From: Ornithinibacter aureus
GTDB lineage: Bacteria; Actinomycetota; Actinomycetes; Actinomycetales; Dermatophilaceae
Length of the DNA: 64,000 nt
Direction: 5' to 3'
NCBI RefSeq assembly: GCF_009858245.1
Contig: NZ_VMSB01000001.1
Location: forward strand, 1,674,001 to 1,738,000
How positions within the stretch are numbered: the stretch's first letter is position 1; each line of letters starts with the position of its first letter. Shown here piece by piece: positions 1 to 8,788 of the stretch. Below the pieces are notes generated by a model that ran no database searches, was not told the origin of the DNA, and was given only the letters and a program-made list of their open reading frames with translations. The position numbers and the translations under genes were made by a program.

Positions 1-224
1 GGTTCCTAACGGTGCAACATCATCTCCGCCAACCCGCACGCGGCGATGAGCCGCGCCTCGATGTTTCCGCTCATGCTTGATATGTAGGTGATCTTCTCGG
101 TCACTGGCGCGGCATGGTTGGCCTCGTCGATCCACTCGAGGAGGAGCCGTGATGACTGGTGTCCTGCCGTGCCTGATCTCGCCTGTGGAGTCCGAGCGGA
201 GCGCGGCGGCGGGCCGGCTGGTGC

Positions 225-575
225 TCATGCTGCCGGTTCAAGTCGCTGTGGCGCCGGGCGGGTCCGGACGCGGCGGCGCGCGAGGTGGCTTCCCAGCACC
301 ACCAGACCGACGCCAGCGGTGATGACGAGTAGGTTCACCACGCCGTAGCCAGCGAGTTCGTGGGGGCTGAACTGGACGGGAAAGCCGTGCGGTTTGGGGC
401 CGAATGCCTCTCCTTCGAAGCCTTGTTGGGGTCCAAGCCACTCGAGGAGAACGGCGAGCGTCTGGTAGGCGAAGACGGTCGCGTCTAGTGCGAGATAGGT
501 GAGGATCGCCAGACCACGCTGCTTGATGAAGTAGCCGAGCGCGAAGGACGACGCGAGGGTGAAGATGATGTTCAC
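225..575 (-). CDS. Small hypothetical membrane protein
   Basis: 116 residues from a GTG start. Two hydrophobic stretches (about residues 3-48 and 78-95) predict two to four membrane segments, and the C-terminus is Arg/Pro-rich. It lies downstream of the four-gene operon that starts at 4117, separated by about 245 bases from the original end of the preceding gene. I do not recognise the family. It may be the last gene of that operon or an independent unit. No strong ribosome binding site is visible. Confidence 0.5.
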   Translation of the reverse strand: MNIIFTLASSFALGYFIKQRGLAILTYLALDATVFAYQTLAVLLEWLGPQQGFEGEAFGPKPHGFPVQFSPHELAGYGVVNLLVITAGVGLVVLGSHLARRRVRTRPAPQRLEPAA

Positions 576-819
576 GGGAGAACTTTCTTGACGGGCGGAA
601 TCGCGCGGTGCTCGTTTCCGAGCCCGACCGCGGCTGGGTGTTGTGCGGGAGTGAGGTGGAAGGTTCGGCGTAGTCGGCCTGCGACGGCGGCAGGATCGGG
701 GGCTGTGCCGGTGGGGCGATGCTCGAGGTCGTCACGTCTGGGCTCGGCGGCGTGGCGACCCTGCACCGTTTTGGCAGCGGAGCCTCGGTGTAGCGGTCTC
801 CGATGTGAGAGGGTGGCCA

Positions 820-1540
820 TCAGCGCGAGCGGTCTCGGCGCCATAGCGCCACGCCAGCGCCGGCGAAGCCGAGGGCAGCGACCCACAACCCGATTCCGGC
901 CGCGACGGGGCCAGGCATGAACGGGTGAGTGAACCCGCCCAGGGCCAGGCTCATCCCCGCCCAGGGCCAGGCTCATCCCCGCCCAGGCTGGCGCCGCGTG
1001 GCTGCGCCACAGGGCCAAACCAAGCAGGAGCAGCCCGAAGGTGATCCCGATGATGAAGGACAGGCCGGCGAGCAGCATGATCGGGTGGTCCTCGATCGCC
1101 GCCTCAAGCTGGACGACGGGGTCGACAGGAATGTGTTTCTCCACGATGAGTGCCGCTGGGAACACCGGGCCTTGCAGGTTGGTCAGACCGACCAGCAGTC
1201 CACCGCCGGCCACCACGGCTGCTGCGGTGGTCAATCGCGGTGCCCCTCGATATGACACCCAGATGACAGCAGCGACGGCGGGGAGAAGGAGGGACATGAA
1301 GGGGACGGTGAGCCACTCCATCAGGTGGATGCGGCCCGGGTCCTGAGTTGCGACGGCGACCTGCTCCGGAAGCGGCGCGTCACCGGGGAATGGGCTAATC
1401 AGGTAGAACGTGCCCATTGCCATCATCGGGATGGGGGCCACGACGGCCAGCAGCCGCCGCAGGATGTCCGGAGCGCGTCCACCGGGTGCGCTGGCCTGGA
1501 TCACTGGCTGCGAGGTTGCTGCGTCTGCAGGGGTGGTCAT
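820..1540 (-). pseudogene. Membrane protein, frameshifted by a 22-bp tandem duplication
   Basis: ATG start at 1540 overlaps the stop of the upstream NmrA-like gene (ATGA), so the two are translationally coupled. The protein starts MTTPADAATSQ and has about six hydrophobic segments. Near residue 195 the frame is shifted by a tandem copy of a 22-base unit (934-955 and 956-977, plus a partial third copy). If one unit is removed, the frame continues for about 40 residues through another hydrophobic helix and ends WRRDRSR at a stop at 820-822. As written, the frame instead runs into Arg-rich non-coding-like sequence down to 572. The family is not identified; the topology suggests a small DUF-type integral membrane protein. 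Whether the duplication is real or an assembly error cannot be told from sequence. Confidence 0.6.
934..987. repeat. 22-bp tandem duplication inside a gene
   Basis: Two exact 22-base copies (934-955, 956-977) are followed by 10 bases of a third. Twenty-two is not a multiple of three, so the extra unit shifts the reading frame of the membrane protein gene. Confidence 0.9.
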
Positions 1541-2424
1541 GATGCGCTCCGGGTCTGACGTGCTGGTTTGAAGGCGGCGGCGTTCTCGGCGAGGAACGCA
1601 CCCACAGGGCGTGCCGGCCTTCCGAGCACGTCGGTGACCGCCGAGGTGGTCGCCGCCTGGGCTCCTGTCCGGAGCTGGTCGAAGATGGCGAGGATCTGAT
1701 CGGTCACGAATGCGGGGACTCCTCTTTGATCCAGTGACTGCCGCACCTGGTCGTCGGTCCCGCTGGCGTAGGCGATGGGGCGTGCGGCAACATCGGTGAG
1801 CAGTTCGGCCAGCTGGGTGAAGGTGACGGCCTGAGGTCCGGTGAGTTCGAGGACACGCTCGGTGGGGAACGGGTCGGTGGCGAGCAGGTGCGCCGCGACC
1901 TCGGCGACGTCGGCTGGATGCACCATGGCGACGGGGGCGGCGAGGGCGGGTGCCGGCAAGATGTCGTGGTCGCGGACCTGGTCGGCATGCCCGAGCACAT
2001 TGGCCATGGAGAAGCCCGGCCGCAGCGCAACGTACGGTACGCCGCTGCGCTCGAGGTGGGACTCGATGGCGGCGTGCCATTGCCAGAACGCGACCGGGGA
2101 GGTCTCGTCCGCGCCGCGGGCGGAGAGCTTGACGATCCGCCTGACGCCGCACGCGGCGGCGGCGTCGATGACGGCGCATTCGTGCTGGACCTGATCTGGT
2201 GTGTTGGGGCTGGCCAGGAACACGCTGTCGACCCCTGCCATGGCGGCCCGCAGGGTCTCGGGGTCGCCGAAGTCGCCGACTCTGGCCTGGATTCCCGGAT
2301 GGGTCGCCGCGAGTCGTTGTGGGTCTCGCCCGAAGGCGAGGGGTCGGTGCCCATGGCGGGCTAACGCGGGGACGACATGTCGGCCGATGGTTCCGGTTGC
2401 GCTGGTGACGAGGATGGTTTTCAT
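1537..2424 (-). CDS. NmrA/SDR-type NAD(P)-binding reductase
   Basis: 295 residues. The N-terminus MKTILVTSATGTIGRHV is a Rossmann fold with a GxxGxxG-like motif (TSATGTIG), typical of the atypical SDR / NmrA / NAD(P)H-azoreductase group. Later blocks (LRPGFSMAN; VHPADVAEVAAHLL) match the NmrA core. Members bind NAD(P)H and either reduce small quinone- or azo-like substrates or sense redox state. The start at 2424 overlaps the stop of the FAD oxidase gene (ATGA), and its own stop overlaps the next start, so this is a tight operon. The specific substrate is unknown. Confidence 0.85.
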   Translation of the reverse strand: MKTILVTSATGTIGRHVVPALARHGHRPLAFGRDPQRLAATHPGIQARVGDFGDPETLRAAMAGVDSVFLASPNTPDQVQHECAVIDAAAACGVRRIVKLSARGADETSPVAFWQWHAAIESHLERSGVPYVALRPGFSMANVLGHADQVRDHDILPAPALAAPVAMVHPADVAEVAAHLLATDPFPTERVLELTGPQAVTFTQLAELLTDVAARPIAYASGTDDQVRQSLDQRGVPAFVTDQILAIFDQLRTGAQAATTSAVTDVLGRPARPVGAFLAENAAAFKPARQTRSAS

Positions 2425-3833
2425 GAGGGTGCTCCGTTCTGATGGATGGATGGGATCGAGGAGGGTGCGTGTGGAGGGATGTTGCGGTTGAACCGGAGCA
2501 CGTTGTGGGGGTCGTGCTCGTTCTTGAGAGCGACCAAGCGCTCCCAGTCCTGCGGGGTGTAGGCGGCGCGGACTCGTTCCGGTGTGGCGTCGCCGTCGAG
2601 GAAGTTGAGGTAGGTGTCCCCGGTTAGGTGCAGGCGCAGGCTGGTGAAGATCCGCTCCTGGGTTGTGCGCACCGCGGCCACGGCGTCGGGCGTGGGGGCC
2701 ACGCCGATGCAGTTGATGCTGAACCGGGCGCTGGTGTCCGCCATCGGGTGCGGGCCGCGAGGTGAGGTATCCATTGCGCCGCCGAGTTGCCGCATCTCGC
2801 ACATCACCAGCGAGGTGCCGAGGTCCGGGATGACGTGTTCTTGCAGTGTCGAAGTCACCTCGTCGGTGATGTCGGTCAGTGACTCTCCGCGCTGGACGAA
2901 CGGCAGCGGGCTGGTGGGGTCGAGGCTGACCCCGTCGAGATCGGTGGCCGCTCGCTTCGTCCAGGTGTCAATGTCGGGGTCGCCGAGCTGGCGACGCAGT
3001 TCGTGCACGTGGTCCTCGCCGGCTGCCAGGTCGGGGAAGCAGCCGCGGGCTACGACGAAGCGACGACCCCGGAACGGCTCCGGCACACTCGGCGCGTCCG
3101 GCAATCCGCTCAGCGCAAGCGCGCTCATGGCATCCGCGGGCAGCGAGGCCGACCAGCTGGCGTACGTTGCGATCACCTCGCTCGCCCGGTCGACGGGGTA
3201 GTAAAGGCTGCCCGCGTACACCCCGCGGATCGGGTGCAGGTCCAGGGTCAGGCTGGTGACGACTCCGAAGTTGCCGGCGCCGCCCGCCACCCCCCACAGC
3301 AGGTCGAGGTCGTCGTCACGGTCTCGGCGCAGCGTCCTGACCCGGCCCGACGCGGTGACCAGTTCCGCGCCGCGCACCGAGCTCGAGGCGAAGCCGAGGC
3401 TCCGGCTGAGCCAGCCGAAGCCGCCTCCCTGGGTGAAGCCGACGACGCCGACCTGCGAGCTGGACCCGCAGATTCCGACGAGACCGTGGGGTGCGCACGC
3501 CGGGAGGACGTCTGACCAATGTGCTCCCGCCCCGACCGTGGCGGTGCGTCGCGCTGCATCGATGCAGACCGAGCGAAGCGAGGCCGTGTTGATCAAGACA
3601 CCGTGTTCGCCGACACCGGCGACTCCGTGACCGGTCGCCATCACGGCCACCCCCAGCTCCTCTCGAACCGCCCAGCGCACCGCGTGGGCGACGTCGTGGA
3701 CGTCGGCGGGGGCGAACACGGCGGCAGGCCGGTGGACCGTAAGCCGGTTCCATGCCGACGTCGCCGCGGCATGCTCCTGGGTGCCGGGCGTCAGCCGGTG
3801 GTGACCGACGTGGTTGTGGGTGCGTTGAGACAT
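2421..3833 (-). CDS. FAD-linked (berberine-bridge-type) oxidase
   Basis: About 470 residues. The N-terminal half is a PCMH-type FAD-binding domain: PAAVFAPADVHDV, then ATGHGVAG, whose His is the usual site of 8-alpha FAD attachment. A Gly-rich GFTQGGGFGWLSRSLG block follows. The C-terminus (LNFLDGDATPERVRAAY ... LKNEHDPHNVLRFNRNI) is the BBE domain. A Cys in VGICGSSSQVG could be the second flavin link, but the canonical Cys context is not clear. Such enzymes oxidise alcohols, sugars or aromatic substrates. I chose the ATG at 3833 because a GGAGG lies six bases upstream; a TTG at 3836 is also in frame. It is coupled to the PQ-loop gene by overlap. Confidence 0.88.
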   Translation of the reverse strand: MSQRTHNHVGHHRLTPGTQEHAAATSAWNRLTVHRPAAVFAPADVHDVAHAVRWAVREELGVAVMATGHGVAGVGEHGVLINTASLRSVCIDAARRTATVGAGAHWSDVLPACAPHGLVGICGSSSQVGVVGFTQGGGFGWLSRSLGFASSSVRGAELVTASGRVRTLRRDRDDDLDLLWGVAGGAGNFGVVTSLTLDLHPIRGVYAGSLYYPVDRASEVIATYASWSASLPADAMSALALSGLPDAPSVPEPFRGRRFVVARGCFPDLAAGEDHVHELRRQLGDPDIDTWTKRAATDLDGVSLDPTSPLPFVQRGESLTDITDEVTSTLQEHVIPDLGTSLVMCEMRQLGGAMDTSPRGPHPMADTSARFSINCIGVAPTPDAVAAVRTTQERIFTSLRLHLTGDTYLNFLDGDATPERVRAAYTPQDWERLVALKNEHDPHNVLRFNRNIPPHAPSSIPSIHQNGAPS

Positions 3834-4117
3834 CAATCCTCCTGGACTGAAGTGAGGGTGCGGGTGGGGTAGGCGATGCGGAGCCCGAGCATGAGGGCGG
3901 TGATCACGAAGGAGAAGCCGTGCAGGAACCAGATGGGTCCCGCCGGCAGGCTGATCACGTACACCGAATAGAGGAGGTTGCCGACGTTGGCCATCACCAG
4001 GCTGGTCAGGCTGTACGACGCCAGGTCACGAGTGCGCACGGCCTTGAACAGGGTGGGGACCTGGCTCAGCGCGAACAGCGCGGCCGAGAAGGCGCCGAAT
4101 GCGGTGGTGAGCGTCAT
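3833..4117 (-). CDS. SemiSWEET-like PQ-loop membrane protein
   Basis: 94 residues with three predicted membrane helices. The first helix is followed by SQVPTLFKAVRTRDLASYS, a good match to the PQ-loop of SemiSWEET/MtN3 proteins (Gln-Val-Pro, then basic residues, then a Ser-rich turn). SemiSWEETs work as dimers and move sugars or other small solutes. It is the first gene of the operon that continues with the oxidase and reductase, so it may import or export their substrate (inference). Its promoter must lie in the 85-base gap shared with the divergent TetR gene. Confidence 0.75.
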   Translation of the reverse strand: MTLTTAFGAFSAALFALSQVPTLFKAVRTRDLASYSLTSLVMANVGNLLYSVYVISLPAGPIWFLHGFSFVITALMLGLRIAYPTRTLTSVQED

Positions 4118-4202
4118 GGACCCCCCTTTCGATAGAAAGTGACTCCACCCAATGTAGATACTGGTAGAGTCTGTGTCAACCCAATAGAAAGTCGGTGATC
4201 CG
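4118..4202. promoter_or_regulatory. Divergent promoter/operator region with repeated ATAGAAAGT
   Basis: The 85-base gap between the divergent TetR gene and the PQ-loop operon holds a direct repeat ATAGAAAGT (4132-4140 and 4184-4192) and a 5-bp inverted pair GACTC/GAGTC (4141-4145, 4167-4171). It is AT-richer than its surroundings. It is the natural place for a TetR operator that controls both directions. Exact binding bases are inferred. Confidence 0.55.
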
Positions 4203-4919
4203 ATGGCGACGTCCCAGAACCCCCGGCGCGACTACCACAGCCCCCAGCGCCGCGCCCAGGCCGAACGCACCCAGCAACGAGTCGTCGCCGCGGCTAGGGA
4301 CCTGTTGACGAGCAAGGGGTGGGCCGCGATGACCATGGCGGAGGTGGCCCGTGAGGCAGGCATCTCGAGTGCGATGCTCTACAAGATCTGCGCGACCAAG
4401 GCCGACCTGGTGAAGCGGGCCTACGACATTGCCCTGGTCGGTGACCAGGCCGAGGTCGCCTTCCGGCACCGGCCCGAGTTCGTTGCGGTGCTCGAGGAGC
4501 TCGACCCGGCGGCAAAGCTTCGCGGCTACGCGGGTCTGATGCGCACGGTCGCAGAGCGGGTGCTGCCCATCTACAGCCAGCTGGTGGCCGCCGTCACGGC
4601 CGGCGACGGCGACGATCAGTTGCGCGAGCTCGTAGCCACGGCTGATGCCGAGCGGCTGTTCGGCGCCCGAGGCATCGTCCGCGACCTGCAATCAGTAACC
4701 CCCTTGTCCCCCACGCTCGGGCAGGCCCAGGCCGTCGACCTGGTCTGGATGGCCATGTCGCCCGAGTTCTGGGCGCTGCTCGTCCGCGGCCGCTCGTGGA
4801 GCTGGGACCAGGCCGAGCAGTGGGTCGGAGATCACCTCATCTCCACGCTGACCGGTCAGGCGCCCGACTCTGTACACGGCACGGACGGTGTGGATGGCAG
4901 GACAGGGGTGAGGTCGTGA
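4203..4919 (+). CDS. TetR-family transcriptional regulator
   Basis: 238 residues. An N-terminal TetR helix-turn-helix is visible: RTQQRVVAAARDLL, then MAEVAREAGISSAMLYKICATKADL at about residues 42-66. The C-terminal ligand-binding half is variable and gives no clue to the effector. It is divergent from the PQ-loop/oxidase/reductase operon across an 85-base gap, so it most likely represses that operon and itself. Its stop overlaps the GTG start of the beta-lactamase-like gene, which may once have been co-transcribed with it. Confidence 0.9.
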   Translation: MATSQNPRRDYHSPQRRAQAERTQQRVVAAARDLLTSKGWAAMTMAEVAREAGISSAMLYKICATKADLVKRAYDIALVGDQAEVAFRHRPEFVAVLEELDPAAKLRGYAGLMRTVAERVLPIYSQLVAAVTAGDGDDQLRELVATADAERLFGARGIVRDLQSVTPLSPTLGQAQAVDLVWMAMSPEFWALLVRGRSWSWDQAEQWVGDHLISTLTGQAPDSVHGTDGVDGRTGVRS

Positions 4920-5092
4920 GTCTGGAAAGTGCACTCGACGAGATCGCTGCGGACGTGCGCTTCTCCGGGGTGATCCGTGTCGACCGCGAGGGAGCGCCGG
5001 CCGTCAGCCGCGGCTACGGCATGGCCCGGCGCGACCTGGGAATCCCCAACGGCCCTGACACCCTGTTCGGCATCGCCAGCGGCACGAAGAGC
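4916..5092 (+). pseudogene. Class C beta-lactamase-like serine hydrolase, 5' part (split by ISL3)
   Basis: GTG start overlapping the TetR stop. It encodes about 59 residues, MSLESALDEIAADVRFSG..., up to FGIASGTKS. The S-G-T-K tetrad is the catalytic SxxK motif of the class C beta-lactamase / DD-peptidase / esterase clan. The frame is cut immediately after this motif by an ISL3 element. The 3' part resumes at 6537 in the correct frame once the element and one copy of the 8-bp duplication are removed, restoring SGTKSFTALTVMSLV. Confidence 0.85.
5085..5092. repeat. 8-bp target site duplication of ISL3 (left copy)
   Basis: CGAAGAGC at 5085-5092 is repeated exactly at 6529-6536. Eight bases is the standard duplication length for ISL3 elements, so this marks the insertion point. 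Confidence 0.9.
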
Positions 5093-6528
5093 GGCTCTTC
5101 ACAGTTGAGGGTGTATGAGCTGACTTCGGGGTGATCGGCGCGTCGGTGCGGGGGTAGGCGTCGAGGCCTTCGCAGGATGGAAGTTCTCACACTGACCATC
5201 TGGAAGACCTAGACGTGCCTGACGCTACCTTCGCTTGCCCTGACCTGACCACGTTCGCCCGCCTTGACGAGCTGGGCCTGGAGGCGGTGGGGCAGCGGCT
5301 GGAGCCTGACCGTGCGGTCCTGGCGTGTCGGGTGGTCGAGCCTGACCAGTGGTGTCGACGGTGTGGCTGCGAGGGCGCGCCCAGGGACATGGTCACCCCG
5401 GGAGTTGGCGCACGAGCCGCTGGGGTGGCGCCCGACGACGCTGGTGGTGACGGTCCGCCACTACCGATGTCCGCACTGCGGCCACGTGTGGCGTCAGGAC
5501 ACCACCAAGGCGGCGGAGCCGCGGGCGAAGTTGTCACGGCGTGGGCTGCGGTGGGCTCTGGAGGCGATCGTGCTCAAGCACCTCACGGTGGCACGGGTCG
5601 CCGCAGGGCTCGCGGTCGCGTGGAACACCGCCAACGACGCCGTCCTGGCCGAGGGCAAGCGTGCCTTGATCGACGACCCGGCCCGGTACGACGGGGTGAG
5701 CGCGATCGGCGTCGACGAGCACGTGTGGCGCCACACCCGCGCCGGCGACAAGTACGTCACGGTCATCATCGACCTCACCGGCATCCGTGACGGCACCGGC
5801 CCAGCGAGGCTGCTGGACCTGGTCGAGGGCCGCTCCAAGGCCGCGTTCAAGACCTGGCTCGCCGGCCGCCCACAAGCCTGGCGCGAGGCCGTTGCGGTCG
5901 TCGCGATGGACGGGTTCACCGGGTTCAAGACCGCCACCACCAAGGAGCTGCCCGACGCGGTCACGGTGATGGATCCCTTTCACGTGGTGCGCTTGGCCGG
6001 GGACGCACTGGACAAGTGCCGGCACCGGGTCCAGCAGTCCATCCACGGTCACCGCGGCCGCAAGGACGACCCGCTCTACCGGGCCAGGCGGACCCTGCAC
6101 ACCGGCGCTGACCTCCTCACCGACAGACAACGCGATCGCCTCACCGCCTTGTTCACGGCCGACGCTCACGCCGAGGTCGAAGCGACCTGGGGCATCTACC
6201 AGAAGATGATCTCCGCCTACCGACACGAGGACCGCAGCCAAGGGCACGAGCTGATGCGCACCCTGATCGAGGCAGTCAGCACCGGCGTCCCTGCAGCCTT
6301 GACCGAGATCATCACGCTCGGCCGGACACTGAAGAAGCGAGCCGCCGACGTGCTCGCCTACTTCCACCGACCCGGCACCAGCAACGGCCCCACCGAGGCC
6401 ATCAACGGACGGCTCGAGCACCTACGCGGCTCCGCCCTCGGGTTCCGCAACCTCACCAACTACATCGCCCGGTGCCTGCTCGAATCAGGCGGATTCAGGC
6501 CGCGGCTACACCCTCAACTGTGAGGGCC
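5093..6528 (+). mobile_element. ISL3-family insertion sequence (1,436 bp)
   Basis: The left end reads GGCTCTTCACAGTTGAGGG and the right end, reversed, reads GGCCCTCACAGTTGAGGG, followed by matching GTGTA: imperfect terminal inverted repeats of about 22 bases. The element is flanked by the 8-bp duplication CGAAGAGC and carries one transposase gene. Insertion destroyed a serine hydrolase gene. The near-perfect repeats suggest recent arrival, but the transposase has a frame break. Confidence 0.93.
5215..6523 (+). pseudogene. ISL3 transposase with a +1 frameshift
   Basis: Translation from GTG 5215 gives the N-terminal zinc-finger part (ending CRRCGCEGAPRD). The main body (RELAHEPLGWRPTTLVVTVRHYRCPHCGHVW ... 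DDE-type core with IGVDEH, MDGFTGF, MDPFHVVRLAG) lies in the next frame and runs to 6523. The two frames join at the C run 5396-5399; removing one C restores VTRELAHEPL. Both halves match ISL3 transposases well. The frame break therefore looks like a single-base insertion in a homopolymer, real or a sequencing error. The full product would be about 436 residues. Confidence 0.85.
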
Positions 6529-6536
6529 CGAAGAGC
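6529..6536. repeat. 8-bp target site duplication of ISL3 (right copy)
   Basis: Exact second copy of CGAAGAGC, directly after the ISL3 right end. Confidence 0.9.
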
Positions 6537-7196
6537 TTCACCGCGCTGACGGTGATGAGCCTCGTCCAGAGTGGCGAGCTCACACTCGACACCACCGCGC
6601 GACCACTGCTCGGGAACGATCTGCCCCTGGTGGACGACGCCGTGACCATGCATCACCTGCTTCGACATGGGTCGGGCATAGGCGACTACCTGGACGAGGA
6701 GCAGGTCGGCGACCTGAACGAGTACACCCTCGCAGTCTCTCCGCACGGGCTGGCGACGATCGAGGACTACCTCGTGGTCCTCGGCGGGCAGAAGCAGAAG
6801 TTCACCCCGGGCGAACGCTTCGCGTACAGCAACCCCGGGTACGTCGTGCTCGCGCTGCTGGCCGAGCGCGCGACGGGTGTCGTCTTCCAGGACCTGGTCA
6901 TGGAGCGGTTATGTCGGCCCCCCGGCATAACCGACACCGCGTTTCTGCCCTCCGACGAACTCCCCGGTCGGGCAGCGCTGGGCTATCTCGATCCGGGGCT
7001 GAGCACGAATGTGCTGCACCTCCCGGTGCGGGGCAGCGGCGACGGCGGGCTCTCCACCACGGCCGCCGACCTGGCGGCCCTCTGGCGCGCGCTGCGCGCA
7101 GGAGCCATCGTCTCCACCGAGGCGGTCGCCGAGATGACACGCGGCGATGAGACGCAGCTTGCTGGGACCCCGCCCCACCGACTCTCAAGTTCCTAG
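6537..7196 (+). pseudogene. Class C beta-lactamase-like serine hydrolase, 3' part
   Basis: Continues the frame interrupted at 5092: FTALTVMSLVQSGEL ... LLRHGSGIGDY ... FAYSNPGYVVLALL. The Y-S-N triplet is the second catalytic motif (YxN) of the family. The C-terminal K-T-G-like motif is not seen, and the reading frame ends RLSSS at 7196, so the total (about 280 residues) is short for a 350-450 residue family. The 3' end was therefore probably also lost in a second rearrangement near 7160. Without its neighbouring half it cannot act as an enzyme. Confidence 0.8.
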
Positions 7197-7209
7197 GTAG
7201 CCTTCGCTG

Positions 7210-7629
7210 ATGGCCATCACACCGTCGAGACAAAGGAACGCTGTATCCGAAGGCGCCGCACTGGGAATCCTGATGTGCGGCCGGGAGCGCATGCCGTCCG
7301 GCGTGGGATTGTCATTCGCATTCGAGGGGGCATGGCGCCGGTGGGCTGACCCAAACAAGTCCCAGTTCCGTCAGGTCTCCACTGACATAGCGAAAGGACT
7401 CAACGGCTACATCGCTCTTACGCATGCGGACGGGGGCAAGCACTCACATCACCTTTACTGGGAGCGCGAGGGGTCAGACTTTGTCATCCGTGCGTTCAGG
7501 GAGTGGCCCGACGGGGTCGTTCCTGAGGAGGTGGCGGCGAGCATCGACGGCGGCGTCGCCCCCGACGGGTGGCTGAGTCTGGCCTCGGAACTTCTTCGGC
7601 GTGTGGATGACTGGAACCCCGCCCAGTGA
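7210..7629 (+). CDS. Hypothetical protein
   Basis: 139 residues, moderately charged, with no membrane segment and no motif I recognise. Codon use and the amino-acid mix (SFAFEGAWRRWADPNKSQF; VEEVAAS-like stretch) look like a real protein rather than a shadow frame. The ATG at 7210 has no clear ribosome binding site; the ATG at 7255 or 7273 could be used instead. It lies between the broken hydrolase and the TIGR02391-type gene, at the left edge of a putative defence cluster. Confidence 0.5.
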   Translation: MAITPSRQRNAVSEGAALGILMCGRERMPSGVGLSFAFEGAWRRWADPNKSQFRQVSTDIAKGLNGYIALTHADGGKHSHHLYWEREGSDFVIRAFREWPDGVVPEEVAASIDGGVAPDGWLSLASELLRRVDDWNPAQ

Positions 7630-7754
7630 CGAGCAGAGCCCCAGGCATCGAGCGTTGGCGGCGCTGCGACGCGCCATGAGTATTCAGGGACTGCCGCCCG
7701 ATGGAGTCGCCAGAGAGGCCTTGACCACCGGCGGGAGGATGCACGGTCGCAGTT

Positions 7755-8489
7755 CTATGCCCGAAGGCGATTCTCGGCTCGTTCGACTATGCGTAGGAGG
7801 AGGTCCGCCAACTGAATGACTTCGGCAGCCTCCATCGGGTCGTCGAACTGAACAGTCCGGTGACTGGCCGGGTTTTTGTACGCGCCGATGGCTCCCGCGA
7901 AGAGGTCAGCAGTGGCTTGCTGCTCGCCCCCCTCCGCTTCGGGGTCACGAAGTAGCCCGTCCTTCGGACTGAACGCCTTCCGCATCAGCGCGACGCCAAG
8001 TAGTTCATTCGGCAGGCCGGCCACTCTGCGCACCTCCACCTCAACCGCCTTCATGGCAGCGAACGACGCTGTCTCGTAGTCACCAAGGGCGAAATTCGAC
8101 CGAGCCGACGCGAGAGCCGGATGAAGGTCGCCAGCCAAACGACCCGCAGCCCACACCTTGGCCACCGCGGCTGGGTCGTTCAAGACCTCAGCGCCGGCCG
8201 AGGTCACCCGTTGCCATTCGCCCGGTGGGTTCTTAGCAGACGGGCCGATTAGTGCGTGGGCCTCAAGCCAGGCCCAAGCATCCGATAGCCGACACAGCAG
8301 CTCGGCAAGGTCAGCTGGTCCCGGGTCGCCGTAGCCGCCGCGCTGCCTGAATCCCTGGATGAGGTTGTTGAAGTTGGGTTCAGCGCCCAGCGACTGCAGC
8401 AAACGCAAGCTCAGATCGGGCAAGGGCAAATTTCGAACGTCTTCGTAAGAGAGCGCCATGTCGGCCACCGTAAGGCGAGCCGGCGACAC
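7755..8489 (-). CDS. TIGR02391 (Ymh-type) family protein
   Basis: 244 residues. The C-terminal half (ASFAAMKAVEVEVRRVAGLP ... FAGAIGAYKNPASHRTVQFDDPMEAAEVI) matches the TIGR02391/Hypoth_Ymh family: a helical domain with a conserved KNPxSH motif (about residue 206) and a downstream helix ending LADLLLRIVERAE. The biochemical role is unknown. Family members often sit beside restriction or other phage-defence genes. It diverges from the nuclease pair at 8789-10979 across about 300 bases. The start may be the first Met or the internal Met 11 (MALSYEDV). Confidence 0.72.
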   Translation of the reverse strand: MSPARLTVADMALSYEDVRNLPLPDLSLRLLQSLGAEPNFNNLIQGFRQRGGYGDPGPADLAELLCRLSDAWAWLEAHALIGPSAKNPPGEWQRVTSAGAEVLNDPAAVAKVWAAGRLAGDLHPALASARSNFALGDYETASFAAMKAVEVEVRRVAGLPNELLGVALMRKAFSPKDGLLRDPEAEGGEQQATADLFAGAIGAYKNPASHRTVQFDDPMEAAEVIQLADLLLRIVERAENRLRA

Positions 8490-8788
8490 TGAGCTGTTGG
8501 AAGGGCCGAGGGTCTGACGGGATCAGGAGGTGCCCCGCCATCGGCACCGGCTGACGGCGCTATGACGCAGCTCGAGCCAAGTTGGCCTCATGCCAGTCCT
8601 GGCCACGACCGGCGCTCCTGCCCGTCCCGCCGAAAGCGAGCACCTGTAGCGTCCGTGGGTTCCGCGGCCATGACGAGCGAGATGGTCCGCGCAAGTGGCG
8701 GTTTCCTACCAGCCAGAGCTCGGGGCTGCTCTACCCGCAGGACTTGAATTCACCGTTGGACGGGCATTTCCGCAGGTCATGGAGCAGG
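8490..8788. other. Divergent intergenic region
   Basis: About 300 bases between the TIGR02391-type gene and the nuclease pair. No convincing ORF, hairpin or repeat seen. It should hold the promoters for both directions. Confidence 0.4.

Noticed and set aside
572-2179. One 535-residue minus-strand ORF covering the membrane protein gene
   Set aside because: Its first 210 residues are the antisense-frame shadow of the NmrA gene and its last 130 are out-of-frame sequence after the 22-bp duplication. Only the middle is genuine.
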